This document shows positions 7,404-14,417 of a stretch of DNA of 46,603 bases, piece by piece; positions within the stretch are counted from its first letter, which is position 1; every line of letters begins with the position of its first letter. This stretch comes from a virus. The stretch is from positions 1-46,603 of the IMG/VR virus record IMGVR_UViG_3300044974_000947; one strand, 5' to 3'. Position numbers and translations under genes: made by a program. The notes beneath the pieces were generated by a model. It saw only the letters and a program-made list of their open reading frames with translations, was not told the origin of the DNA and searched no databases.

Positions 7404-7994
7404 ATGGCAACCACACGCAAGTCCCCCAAGCGCGCCGCTGCTCGCAAGCCCGCCGCGAAGCGCCGCGCCGTGCGAAACCCCGTCGCCCGCGGCCTCGGCC
7501 CGGTCGATCGCGCGCTCAAGAAGATCGAGCGCGAAGTCGGCGAGTACGCCGGTTCCGACGCCGCGCAGAAGGCGATGGAGGCGCTCATCCTCGCCGTCCC
7601 GCTCAAGGGAAACATCGGCGAGTGGAAGAAGCAGATCAAGGACGCCATCATCGCCGATCGTGGCGAGAGCGACCGCAAGTACGTCACGGAGGCGATGCGC
7701 TCCGGCAAACCCGGTGTCTTCGTTCGGGCGACGAACCTCGTCGACTACTGGCAGTTCGAGGGCGACCTCATTCTGATCCACGGAGGCAAGTTCGGCGGCA
7801 CCGAGAGCACGGGAGAAGTGGTCGTTCTCACGAAGGATCAACTCGTGCTCAGCAAGGCCGTCGCCGTGGACGGGAACATGGAGCACTACCCCGTCGAGAA
7901 GGCCGCGAAGGCGATCATCGAGGCGTACGGCTTCGGGAGTACCACGCGCGACCCGTGGTTCGAGGCGCCGAGCGCGCGCAACCGTCGGTACTGA
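7404..7994 (+). CDS. Hypothetical protein with histone-like basic N-terminus
   Basis: This 196-residue protein begins with a lysine/arginine/alanine-rich arm (RKSPKRAAARKPAAKRR) ending in VRNP at about residues 26-29, which resembles nucleic-acid-binding tails. A globular domain follows with helices (VDRALKKIEREVGEY) and beta segments (GVFVRATNLVDYWQFEGDLI, GEVVVLTKDQLVL). It ends in SARNRRY. Upstream, TTCGCT and TAATCG spaced 16 nt apart could be a promoter, and a GGAG-like site precedes the ATG, so this gene may have a real 5' leader. The gene at 22669 has a related N-terminus (ATTKKSPKKRP). The fold is not recognised. Confidence 0.7.
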   Translation: MATTRKSPKRAAARKPAAKRRAVRNPVARGLGPVDRALKKIEREVGEYAGSDAAQKAMEALILAVPLKGNIGEWKKQIKDAIIADRGESDRKYVTEAMRSGKPGVFVRATNLVDYWQFEGDLILIHGGKFGGTESTGEVVVLTKDQLVLSKAVAVDGNMEHYPVEKAAKAIIEAYGFGSTTRDPWFEAPSARNRRY

Positions 7995-8017
7995 GAACGT
8001 CGAGCGAGAACACGAAC

Positions 8018-8641
8018 ATGGAAACCGAACGAGAGTACGCCGCGCGCGAGAAGCGCATGTTTCGTGCGCAGATCGCCGACACGGAGAAGCAGCCCCTCCG
8101 CGACCGTCAAGAGGCGCGCAGCGAGTTCCGCGAGGTGATGGCGCAGCACCCCGATCGCGTCGCCGAACGCATCGCGTGGATTCTCGAAGGGAACTACGGC
8201 TTCGGGGCCTACACCGAGGCCCGCGAAGTGGTCGTGAACAAGCGCATGAACCGCGCTGCGTGGTTCGTGTCGATGGTCGGCGCGCTCGACCACTCGTGCC
8301 CGCCCGAGTTCACGATGGGCGCGTGGAAGACGCTCACCGCCGCGCAGAAGAAGAACCTCGACGTCGCCGTGATGGCCGTGATCGAGGAGTACGCGAAGCA
8401 ACTCGCCCCGGCGCGCAAGCCCGCCGCGAAGCGCAAGGCGTCGCGCAACGGCGCGAAGCGCGGCAAGATGATGAGCAAGGCCGAAGTGAACCGATCGTTC
8501 CGCGAGAACGTGCTCCCGCACCTTCGCCACACGGATCGCGTCTCGGTGCGTACGGCGTGGCTCGACTACACCGACGAACTGAACCGCGACGGTCGCATCT
8601 CGGATCACGCGCGGAACAACTGGGTCAATCCCTACCGCTGA
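8018..8641 (+). CDS. Hypothetical protein with internal basic linker
   Basis: This 207-residue protein is not recognised. Residues 1-130 are helical and charged. A linker of about residues 130-155 (ARKPAAKRKASRNGAKRGK) copies the style of the basic arm in the gene upstream and contains RNG. A short C-terminal domain follows (MSKAEVNRSFRENVLPHL). The linker could tie two domains together on nucleic acid. The gene lies 23 bases after the preceding stop and is probably co-transcribed. Its TGA stop begins a TGAATCCCGCC sequence that is repeated in nearly the same form at 16499. Confidence 0.7.
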   Translation: METEREYAAREKRMFRAQIADTEKQPLRDRQEARSEFREVMAQHPDRVAERIAWILEGNYGFGAYTEAREVVVNKRMNRAAWFVSMVGALDHSCPPEFTMGAWKTLTAAQKKNLDVAVMAVIEEYAKQLAPARKPAAKRKASRNGAKRGKMMSKAEVNRSFRENVLPHLRHTDRVSVRTAWLDYTDELNRDGRISDHARNNWVNPYR

Positions 8642-8673
8642 ATCCCGCCGCCCGTCGCTTCGTCACACGGAGC

Positions 8674-8988
8674 ATGAACTGCACCCGCCGCCGTCTCCAG
8701 AAACACCGTCGCGCCGCCATCCGCACGCCCGCGTGGCGGAGCAACGGCACTTCGCACGTTTTCCGCTGGTCCCGTGCGCTCGACCTGATCGAGTGCGCCG
8801 CGGTGCTCGACGGCGTGCGTGGCGAACCGCTGGCGCTCGGCGCGGGCGAACTCGCATCGTTCGTCGGGCGCACCGCGGAGGCCACGGCGTGCCTCGCAGG
8901 GGCGCCGCCGTGGTTCGTCGCTGCGGTCGCCCGCCGCGCCGTGCGACTGCGCCTCGCGGACGAACTGGACGCCTTGCTGGCGTGGTGA
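8674..8988 (+). CDS. Small basic protein
   Basis: This 104-residue protein is not recognised. It has a strongly basic N-terminus (TRRRLQKHRRAAIR) and then an alanine/leucine-rich helical part (ALDLIECAAVLDGV, VAAVARRAVRLRLADELDAL). The ATG at 8674 was chosen because the longer in-frame reading overlaps the upstream gene. The region before it is similar to that before the gene at 16533, which suggests a shared upstream element. Confidence 0.55.
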   Translation: MNCTRRRLQKHRRAAIRTPAWRSNGTSHVFRWSRALDLIECAAVLDGVRGEPLALGAGELASFVGRTAEATACLAGAPPWFVAAVARRAVRLRLADELDALLAW

Positions 8989-9029
8989 AACGTTGCGACT
9001 GCGGGCGATCCCGTAGTACGGTGCCACGC

Positions 9030-9641
9030 ATGGCAACCACGAAAACAGAAGCCGCGCGCTACGTCGCGCGAGCGATCGGCGACGGCATCGTTCCCCTCAC
9101 CGACGACGTGACCGTCGGCGCTGGCGACCTCACGGGCACGCGCCTGTTCGCCGTCTACGTCGATCGTGGGCGCAACAAGGGCCGCTACGACTTCTTGACG
9201 GTTCACGCCGCCGCGAGAGCGTTCGTCGATTTCGTCGGGGCCGACGAGGCGGTTGCCGCGGTCGATCGCGCCTACCTCCGCCGCGACGGCGAAGTGCCCG
9301 CCCGTGTGTCGGCGACGGCCCGCTACGACGACGTTCTCGCGCAGGCGGGCGTTCGCCCCGGCGCTCGCGTCGTGGTGGTGAAGGGCTCGCGCGGCATCGG
9401 GATCGACAAGGGCGTGACGCTCGCGATCGAGAACACGACGGTGTTGCCCGAGTCGAGCATGGCGGTCGCGGTGCGATTCATGGCGATGAACGGGAGCGCG
9501 TCGGGCCAGAAGCGGGTGCTGTACGCGCGCCACCCGAACCGACTCAGCGACGCCGACGTGAGCCTCGCGAGCGGCAACGGCGCCGACAAGATCGTCGTGC
9601 GCGTGTCGCGCCCGTCGACTCGCAACGGTCGCTGCCGGTAG
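9030..9641 (+). CDS. Hypothetical protein ending in RNGRCR
   Basis: This 203-residue protein is not recognised. TTGCGA, 18 nt and TACGGT sit seven bases before the ATG and could be a promoter for a leaderless message. The N-terminal two thirds look alpha/beta (GTRLFAVYVDRGRNKGRYDF). The C-terminal part is beta-rich (KGVTLAIENTTVLPESSMAVAV without helices). The last residues are STRNGRCR, a weaker version of the C-terminal NGRR motif. Confidence 0.65.
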   Translation: MATTKTEAARYVARAIGDGIVPLTDDVTVGAGDLTGTRLFAVYVDRGRNKGRYDFLTVHAAARAFVDFVGADEAVAAVDRAYLRRDGEVPARVSATARYDDVLAQAGVRPGARVVVVKGSRGIGIDKGVTLAIENTTVLPESSMAVAVRFMAMNGSASGQKRVLYARHPNRLSDADVSLASGNGADKIVVRVSRPSTRNGRCR

Positions 9642-9668
9642 CTCCGACGAGAAAATCGACGCGGCGGT

Positions 9669-9698
9669 GATAGGTTCGGCGCCGACCCGACGTACAAG
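9669..9698 (+). promoter_or_regulatory. Weak phage promoter motif (GATAGGTT-N14-CGTACAAG) for the gene at 9703
   Basis: CGTACAAG (9691-9698) lies 4 nt before the ATG. The upstream box 14 nt away is GATAGGTT, a poor match to the consensus. Confidence 0.4.
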
Positions 9699-9702
9699 CG
9701 GC

Positions 9703-9945
9703 ATGAGCAGCAACGAAGTTTCGGTTCGCATTTTCGTCGAAGTAGTCAACGGCACGATCGGCACCGGGCGGTACGAGTCGTACGGGCGCACTTCGACGGC
9801 GGTCCCGCCCGCCATCGGCGACTCCGTGGTGCTCGAAGACGGACTCAAGCGCCGCGTGGTCGACCGCGTGTGGTCGTGCCCCGATATCTTCCGGGGCGTC
9901 ACGCTTTACCTCGACGACCCGCGCATCACGGAGCGGCACGCCTAG
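9703..9945 (+). CDS. Small hypothetical protein
   Basis: This 80-residue protein is not recognised. It reads as a beta-barrel-like small domain (VSVRIFVEVVNGTIGTGRY, then DSVVLEDGLKRRVVDRVWS). The start is supported by a promoter-like box four bases upstream. It is preceded and followed by short intergenic gaps that each hold a motif copy. Confidence 0.6.
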   Translation: MSSNEVSVRIFVEVVNGTIGTGRYESYGRTSTAVPPAIGDSVVLEDGLKRRVVDRVWSCPDIFRGVTLYLDDPRITERHA

Positions 9946-9971
9946 CGGGAGCGAGAAATCGCCGCAGCGCC

Positions 9972-10001
9972 GCAAGAACACCCGCCCACCGCACGCAGAA
10001 G
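9972..10001 (+). promoter_or_regulatory. Phage promoter motif (GCAAGAAC-N14-CGCAGAAG) for the gene at 10009
   Basis: GCAAGAAC (9972-9979), 14 nt, CGCAGAAG (9994-10001), 7 nt, ATG. The second box has one change from the usual CGTAGAAG. Confidence 0.55.
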
Positions 10002-10008
10002 GCACACC

Positions 10009-10293
10009 ATGATCGACACGAAACCGTTTCTGTTCGACACGAGTAAAGACATCAAGAACCACACCGCGGTGAGTGTGTGGCTTCTCTCGGGCCGCAAGAT
10101 CCGGGTGACCACTTCGCGGTGGGAGAACTTCGGCAACGAGCCCGACGACGTTAGCGCGAAAACCGAGCACTTCCACGACGGCCAGTGGCGCGAGGTGCTC
10201 CCGTGGCACCGCATCGAGGCCACGGGCGAGAACGAGACCCCCGCCGCGCACCTCGCCCTCGCAGCGCGCACGATCGAGTTTCTCGATGCGTGA
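10009..10293 (+). CDS. Small hypothetical protein
   Basis: This 94-residue protein is not recognised. It contains strands and aromatic residues (AVSVWLLSGRKIRVTTSRWE, and W residues near 69 and 75). It overlaps the start of the next gene by eight bases and so is probably translationally coupled to the L7/L12-like protein. A promoter-like motif ends seven bases before its ATG. It begins a run of overlapping genes that continues to the broken ADP-ribosylglycohydrolase. Confidence 0.65.
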   Translation: MIDTKPFLFDTSKDIKNHTAVSVWLLSGRKIRVTTSRWENFGNEPDDVSAKTEHFHDGQWREVLPWHRIEATGENETPAAHLALAARTIEFLDA

Positions 10294-10570
10294 CGCGACC
10301 GACACCACCGACACCGCCACGCGCTACCGCATCACGATCGCGGGAGTGAGCGACGACTACAAGGTCACCGCCGTGCTCGCGCTTCGCAAGCACTTCGGTC
10401 TCGGGTTGACCGATGCCCTCACGATGCTCCGCGAGGGCCGCGTCGGCGACTCGCGCATCGCGTTCCAGTTCTCGCGCGACGACGCCGAAGCGATGGCGCA
10501 GGCGCTCAACTCGATCTTCGCCGCTCACCGCGGCACCGGGCAACCGTTCCGCACCTCGGAGGCACCGTGA
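10286..10570 (+). CDS. Ribosomal L7/L12 C-terminal-domain-like protein, copy 1
   Basis: This is a 94-residue protein. Residues 13-80 follow the pattern of the bL12 C-terminal domain: a first strand, then a helix KVTAVLALRKHFGLGLTDAL with the typical GLGL turn, the short LREG segment, and a final helix with alternating alanines. In bL12 this surface recruits translation factors to the ribosome. Ribosomal L7/L12 genes are known from some large phage genomes. The N-terminal dimerisation domain is missing, so it would act as a free domain. A second, independent relative lies at 21087. The assignment rests on pattern only. Confidence 0.6.
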   Translation: MRDATDTTDTATRYRITIAGVSDDYKVTAVLALRKHFGLGLTDALTMLREGRVGDSRIAFQFSRDDAEAMAQALNSIFAAHRGTGQPFRTSEAP

Positions 10571-11346
10571 GACACACGATCGACGTTCTCGCAGAACTCG
10601 CGAAACTCAACGCCGCCACGCACGCTGCCCGCAAGGAGTCGGAGCGCATCGAGGCCGTGCTCAACGCTACGGCGAGGAGCATCGCCGACGCTGCGCGCAC
10701 GGGCAAGGCGATCGACCCGCAAGACCTTCGGCGCGCGAGCGAGTACGGTGCCGAGAAGGCTCGCAACGACCGCGTAGTCGCCGCAGCGAAGGCTCAGGAC
10801 ACCGCGCGTCGGGCGCCGCTCGTTCGCGAACTGCGCGGCGTGACGGACGACCCCGCGAGCACGTACGCTGCGATCGTTGCGACGCTCACGGAACGGTACG
10901 GCGCCCCGAGCGCCGAGCCGTACCTCTCGGGCAAGGACCGCTGCGGGTGGGAGGTTCTCACGCATACGACGAAGGCGCCGCGGTGGCGCATCGGTCGCGC
11001 GACGTTCATCGTGTCGATCGACGAGCGCGGTGTGGGCGTGTACGCGACAGGCGACCACGATCACTTCGGCCCGACCCGAAGCGTGAGGTTCATCGTTCGC
11101 CCGAACGCTGAACTGGCGCGTCGCATCGTCACTGGCGAAGTCTCGTTCTCGTCCGTCGCATCGGTGGGCGAAGTGCAGATGCGTTACGGCTACTGCGCGC
11201 CATTGCTCGCGCCCGTCGCCGTTGCGCTCGACGTGATCGATCACTGCGTCCGGTACTCCCGCAACGAAGAGTGCGCGTTCCTCGATGCGCAGGCCATCGC
11301 AGATTTCGCTGAATACAGGCGCCGCTACAACGTCGGATGGGGATGA
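10567..11346 (+). CDS. Hypothetical protein with helical N-terminus
   Basis: This 259-residue protein starts with GTG that overlaps the preceding TGA. Residues 1-75 form a long helix-rich segment (LAELAKLNAATHAARKESER), probably a coiled coil. The rest is a globular domain with strands (RWRIGRATFIVSIDERGVGV) and an HDHFG segment. No enzyme family is recognised. The stop overlaps the start of the next gene (ATGA), so it belongs to the same polycistronic unit. Confidence 0.7.
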   Translation: MRHTIDVLAELAKLNAATHAARKESERIEAVLNATARSIADAARTGKAIDPQDLRRASEYGAEKARNDRVVAAAKAQDTARRAPLVRELRGVTDDPASTYAAIVATLTERYGAPSAEPYLSGKDRCGWEVLTHTTKAPRWRIGRATFIVSIDERGVGVYATGDHDHFGPTRSVRFIVRPNAELARRIVTGEVSFSSVASVGEVQMRYGYCAPLLAPVAVALDVIDHCVRYSRNEECAFLDAQAIADFAEYRRRYNVGWG

Positions 11347-11807
11347 TCCCCACCGTCACACAACTCCTCGCGCTCGCCCCCGACGGCAACGTCACCCTCC
11401 GGGTGGTGAGGCGCGAGCACGTCGGCCCCTCGCCGCACGTCGAGGTGACCGCCGAGGTGGTCTCCGTGAAGCGCGGCATCGTCGTGTGGCGCGACGACGA
11501 CGGGCGCACGATCACGCCGCGTGACTCGTGGCTGTTCGAGACGCTCCGCGGTGCCCCCGTCGGGACTCCCGCCGCCACGGTCGCGGAGAAGGCCCGCGAG
11601 GCGCGGGAGAGCGCCACCGTCGGGCCGTTCGTGATCGAGTCGAGCCTCACGTCGCGCAAGGTGACGCTGCGCCACGCACACGGCGGGCTCGTGCCGACGG
11701 GCGACGGGCGCACCGAAACGGAGGTGTCGTTCGCGGACTTCACCGCAGCGCGAGAGCACGCGAAGGCTTGCCTCGACGCGCTCCTCGCGGGGCGGGTGCA
11801 TCCGTGA
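11343..11807 (+). CDS. Hypothetical protein
   Basis: This 154-residue protein is not recognised. An ATG six bases further upstream is also in frame; the ATG at 11343 was preferred because it overlaps the previous stop as ATGA, as at most junctions here. The sequence alternates beta strands (NVTLRVVRREHVG, VEVTAEVVSVKRGIVVWRD) and ends in a helix rich in alanine. There are no cysteines until the C-terminal helix. Confidence 0.65.
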   Translation: MIPTVTQLLALAPDGNVTLRVVRREHVGPSPHVEVTAEVVSVKRGIVVWRDDDGRTITPRDSWLFETLRGAPVGTPAATVAEKAREARESATVGPFVIESSLTSRKVTLRHAHGGLVPTGDGRTETEVSFADFTAAREHAKACLDALLAGRVHP

Positions 11808-11962
11808 TCGTTGTCTCGCTCGAACGTGCGGCGACGAAGTGCCTCTACGCGATCGACGGCGCGTTCTTCGCGCTGGCAGCGTCGCGTCTCGACCCGATGG
11901 CCTTGTGCTGTTTTCTTCTCACCACCGCCGTGCTAATCGGCATCGAAAACGAGGAATCGTAA
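11804..11962 (+). CDS. Small membrane protein
   Basis: This 52-residue protein with a GTG start overlaps the preceding stop. It contains a hydrophobic segment of about 18 residues near the C-terminus (MALCCFLLTTAVLIGI), probably one transmembrane helix, and ends in acidic residues (ENEES). Its TAA shares a base with the ATG of the ADP-ribosylglycohydrolase gene. Small size and position in a tight operon suggest a real gene of unknown role. Confidence 0.55.
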   Translation: MIVVSLERAATKCLYAIDGAFFALAASRLDPMALCCFLLTTAVLIGIENEES

Positions 11963-12468
11963 TGCGTCACGTTCTCACAGCACTCGCGACCGCCGACGCG
12001 CTCGGCAAGCCCTTCGAGCAATCGCGCGACGACCGCGCCCGCTACTCGTGGTGCCACGACCCCGACAACACGTTTCTCGCGTGCGACGACGGCGGGCGCC
12101 AGTTCGGCCTCGGACCCGACGGCGAGAAGGCGGGGGCGTTCACGGACGACACGCAGATGGCGGTCGCCCTCGCGCAGTCGCTCCTCGCGTGCGGCGGCTT
12201 CGATGCCGAACACGCGCGAGGTGAGTACACCGAGTGGTATCGCGGCGCGGGCTTCGGCGGGCGCGCTCGCGGAACGGGCGGCACGATCCGCACTGCGCTC
12301 GAAACGGGTGCCCCCGTCGACCTTCGCGCGGGAGGCCAGTACGTCGGCAACGGCGCGGCGATGCGTGAAAAGACAAAAAACGAGACATTGCTGGATGGAA
12401 TCGCGCTATAGTGTCGCGAGACATGCACCACGACGCTCCTATTCGCGTCGCTCCCATCGGCGTGTAAT
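11962..12468 (+). pseudogene. ADP-ribosylglycohydrolase, truncated and disrupted
   Basis: Residues 1-135 match the ADP-ribosylglycohydrolase (DraG/ARH) family. They include the N-terminal ADALGKPFE segment, the metal-binding FTDDTQMAVALA motif, and GTGGTIR followed by GNGAAMR. In the family GNGAAMR runs straight into VAPIG. Here the frame instead runs into an A+T-rich stretch and a TAG at 12409-12411. About 80 bases later (from 12446) the expected RVAPIGV codons appear, followed at once by TAA. The second metal-binding half is absent, so the product should be inactive. An insertion of about 80 bases plus loss of the 3' half explains the pattern. The second IscB element lies just downstream. 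Confidence 0.75.
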
Positions 12469-12471
12469 CGA

Positions 12472-12495
12472 CCTCCGCCTTCGGGCGGAGGCTTT
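12472..12495 (+). terminator. Intrinsic-terminator-like hairpin
   Basis: CCTCCGCC (12472-12479), a TTCG tetraloop and GGCGGAGG (12484-12491) form a perfect 8-bp stem, followed by CTTTCT. The U tract is short, so termination may be partial. It separates the broken ADP-ribosylglycohydrolase from the IscB element. Confidence 0.6.
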
Positions 12496-12515
12496 CTAAG
12501 GAGACTGAGAAAGCC
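12490..12515 (+). other. Second hairpin overlapping the terminator stem
   Basis: GGCTTTCT (12490-12497) and AGAAAGCC (12508-12515) form a perfect 8-bp stem around a 10-nt loop. Its first two G's are also the last two bases of the terminator stem, so both stems cannot be fully formed together. It ends directly before the predicted guide segment of the downstream omega RNA. Confidence 0.5.
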
Positions 12516-12530
12516 CATGTTTACCAGTGT

Positions 12531-12774
12531 TAGCGAGGGTAGGGTTGGCAACCCGTTCGAGCCTCGCTACGTCGATCGGAACGCTTGCCTCGGGCAACGT
12601 ACGGATGCTTCCTCAGTCCGTACCCACTTGCAGTGCGTGCAGTAGTCACGTCGGGTCAGACAGAAACGGGTACGCACATGGGCGACGATCGACATTCACG
12701 AGGGGAGCGAACCGCGGTGCCTCGCGGTTCCGTCACGACAAGGCCGCAAGGCCCCAACTGAGGCGGTAACGCCA
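12531..12774 (+). ncRNA. omega RNA (HEARO RNA) of IscB copy 2
   Basis: The 5' stem TAGCGAGG (12531-12538) pairs with CCTCGCTA (12562-12569) and encloses a GGGTT-GGC-AACCC hairpin (12542-12554). The following region is 162/163 identical to copy 1. The last hairpin, GAACCGCG/CGCGGTTC (12709-12730), differs in sequence and loop from copy 1 but keeps its pairing. The guide is expected immediately 5' of the first stem, about 12514-12530. The 3' end is set at the iscB start and could be shorter. Confidence 0.85.
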
Positions 12775-14157
12775 ATGATCGAGAAGAATCGTTCCGAAGA
12801 AGCGTGGGTTCCGGTACTGGACAAGCGCGGCGTTCCGCTGATGCCGTGCCATCCCGCGCGAGCACGCCAGTTGCTCCGTGCGGGGCGTGCGGTGGTGGCG
12901 CATCACACGCCGTTCGTGATCCGTCTCAAGGATCGTGTCGGTGGTGACGTGCAACCCGTCCGGGTCTGCGAAGATCCCGGCAGCAAGACGACGGGCATCG
13001 CCGTCGTCCGCGAGGTTCCCGCCGCCAGCGAAGGCGACGGCCCGACGCGCGTCGTCCTGTTCAAGATGGAACTCACGCACCGCGGCGACGTTATCCGCGG
13101 GCAGATGGAGAGGCGATCGTCTAGCAGAAGGCGCCGTCGCCTAGCAAACCTTCGCTACCGACCGGCGCGTTTCAGCAATCGCCGACCCGCGAAGGGCACG
13201 CTGCGACCGTCTCTCAACCACCGCGTCGAAACGACGCTCTCATGGACTCGTCGTCTCATGCGCTGGTATCCCGTCGCCGCCGTGAGCGTGGAGCGGGTGC
13301 GTTTCGACACGCAGTTGATGCAGAACCCGGAGATCAGCGGCGTGGAATACCGGCAAGGCACGCTCGCAGGTTACGAGACTCGGGAGTGGGTGTTGGAGAA
13401 GTGGGGTCGCTCGTGCGCCTACTGCGACGCCGAGAACGTGGCGCTGAACCTCGATCACGTCGTGCCGCGGGTGAGCGGCGGAAGCAGTCGCCCGAGCAAC
13501 CTCGTGCCCGCCTGCGTTCCCTGCAACCAGCGCAAGGGCGCGCAACCACTGGCGGTGTTTCTCCAACGTGACCCGAAACGCGCGGCGCGCATTCTCGCAG
13601 GACTCAAGGAGTCGCTGCGCGACGCGGCGGCGGTGAACTCGACCCGATGGGCGCTCGATCGCGCGCTGCGGTCTCTCGGGGTGCCCGTCGAGGCGTCAAG
13701 TGGCGGGCGAACGAAGTGGAACCGCCACCGTTTCAACGTTCCGAAGACGCACGCCAACGACGCCGTGTGCGCGGGTAACGTCGGCGGTGTGATTGGTGCC
13801 GACACGCAAACGCTCTACGTTTACAGCACGGGGCGCGGCACGTACCAACGGCAACACTCGGACGCCTACGGTTTCCCTCGCGGCGTTCCGAAGATGCGCG
13901 AGAAGTCCGTGCGTGGATTCCGCACTGGCGATATGGTCCGTGCTACACCGCCGCGAGGCAAGTACGCTGGAACGTACGTCGGGCGCGTTGCCGTGCGGGC
14001 GAATGGTCAATTCGCCATTTGCGCTAAAGACAAGAGGATCGACGTGATTTGGAAACACTGCGGCGTGTTGCAACGCGCCGACGGATACCGATATGCGTGG
14101 CAAGAGGAGAAGCGCGATGCCGTCGCGGTCCGAAAATCCGCTCCCCTTCCGCCGTGA
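12775..14157 (+). CDS. iscB: IscB RNA-guided HNH/RuvC nuclease, copy 2
   Basis: This 460-residue protein has the same domain order as copy 1: PLMP motif at residues 21-24, RuvC-I DPGSKTTG, an Arg-rich bridge helix, RuvC-II VERVRFD, HNH with two CxxC pairs around LDHVVPR, RuvC-III HAND, and a C-terminal domain. All catalytic residues are kept. Differences from copy 1 concentrate around the bridge helix (about residues 104-150) and the C-terminal domain, where it is five residues longer. The nucleotide sequence has drifted mostly at third positions while the RNA upstream hardly changed, so both copies look old enough to have been selected for function. Confidence 0.92.
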   Translation: MIEKNRSEEAWVPVLDKRGVPLMPCHPARARQLLRAGRAVVAHHTPFVIRLKDRVGGDVQPVRVCEDPGSKTTGIAVVREVPAASEGDGPTRVVLFKMELTHRGDVIRGQMERRSSSRRRRRLANLRYRPARFSNRRPAKGTLRPSLNHRVETTLSWTRRLMRWYPVAAVSVERVRFDTQLMQNPEISGVEYRQGTLAGYETREWVLEKWGRSCAYCDAENVALNLDHVVPRVSGGSSRPSNLVPACVPCNQRKGAQPLAVFLQRDPKRAARILAGLKESLRDAAAVNSTRWALDRALRSLGVPVEASSGGRTKWNRHRFNVPKTHANDAVCAGNVGGVIGADTQTLYVYSTGRGTYQRQHSDAYGFPRGVPKMREKSVRGFRTGDMVRATPPRGKYAGTYVGRVAVRANGQFAICAKDKRIDVIWKHCGVLQRADGYRYAWQEEKRDAVAVRKSAPLPP

Positions 14158-14184
14158 ATAGCGGCGCAACCGCTCGGGCAAATC

Positions 14185-14217
14185 GTGACTACCGCCCAAT
14201 GGCGGAACCGCAAGTGA
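14185..14217 (+). pseudogene. Short 3' remnant after IscB copy 2
   Basis: From the GTGA junction an open frame of ten codons (VTTAQWRNRK) ends in TGA, which overlaps the GTG start of the next gene. The RNRK ending resembles the basic C-termini of other proteins in the window. It is probably the tail of an interrupted gene, but is too short to be sure. Confidence 0.35.
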
Positions 14218-14417
14218 GCGGGCAACTCACCGACCGCGAGGCTTCGGCGCTGGCCGAAGCGAGGCGCCTTCTCGCCGCTGCGGAGGCCGAAATGCGTTAC
14301 GGCGCGGGGTGCCGCGCGGCGGCTCTCCCGATGCTCTACGACGCCCTCGCCGCCGTCGCGGCGCTGGTGTCGGCGACCGCGACGGAACTCGAACGATCGC
14401 GGGCGCGCGGCGAGTGA
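14214..14417 (+). CDS. Small helical protein
   Basis: This 67-residue protein is alanine-rich and predicted to be two helices (DREASALAEARRLLAAAEAE, then MLYDALAAVAALVSATATEL). The GTG at 14214 overlaps the preceding TGA and is preferred; an ATG at 14199 is also possible and would add five residues. Its stop overlaps the GTG of the next gene. It lies directly behind the IscB element, so its expression may depend on read-through of the element. Confidence 0.5.
   Translation: MSGQLTDREASALAEARRLLAAAEAEMRYGAGCRAAALPMLYDALAAVAALVSATATELERSRARGE

Larger units (their letters stand above)
12531..14184 (+). mobile_element. IscB/HEARO-type element, copy 2 (complete)
   Basis: The scaffold starts with the stem arm TAGCGAGG at 12531-12538, and the similarity to copy 1 ends at 14184. 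The next bases are GTGA (14185-14188), the same type of junction as ATGA at copy 1. After the junction the frame GTG ACT ACC reads ten codons and stops in TGA at 14217, where the next gene begins. The element therefore appears to lie near the 3' end of a phage gene whose 5' part is not recognisable upstream. No transposase is encoded, so the element would need help from elsewhere or spread by homing. Confidence 0.78.

Noticed and set aside
12366-12445. Translational bypass (T4 gene 60-like) of the 80-nt insert
   Set aside because: A stop follows one codon after VAPIG, so a hop would not restore a full enzyme, and no matching take-off and landing codons with a clear hairpin were seen.
12366-14184. 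Group I intron carrying IscB inside the ADP-ribosylglycohydrolase gene
   Set aside because: No convincing intron core pairing was found and the sequence after 14184 does not continue the glycohydrolase, so no 3' exon exists.
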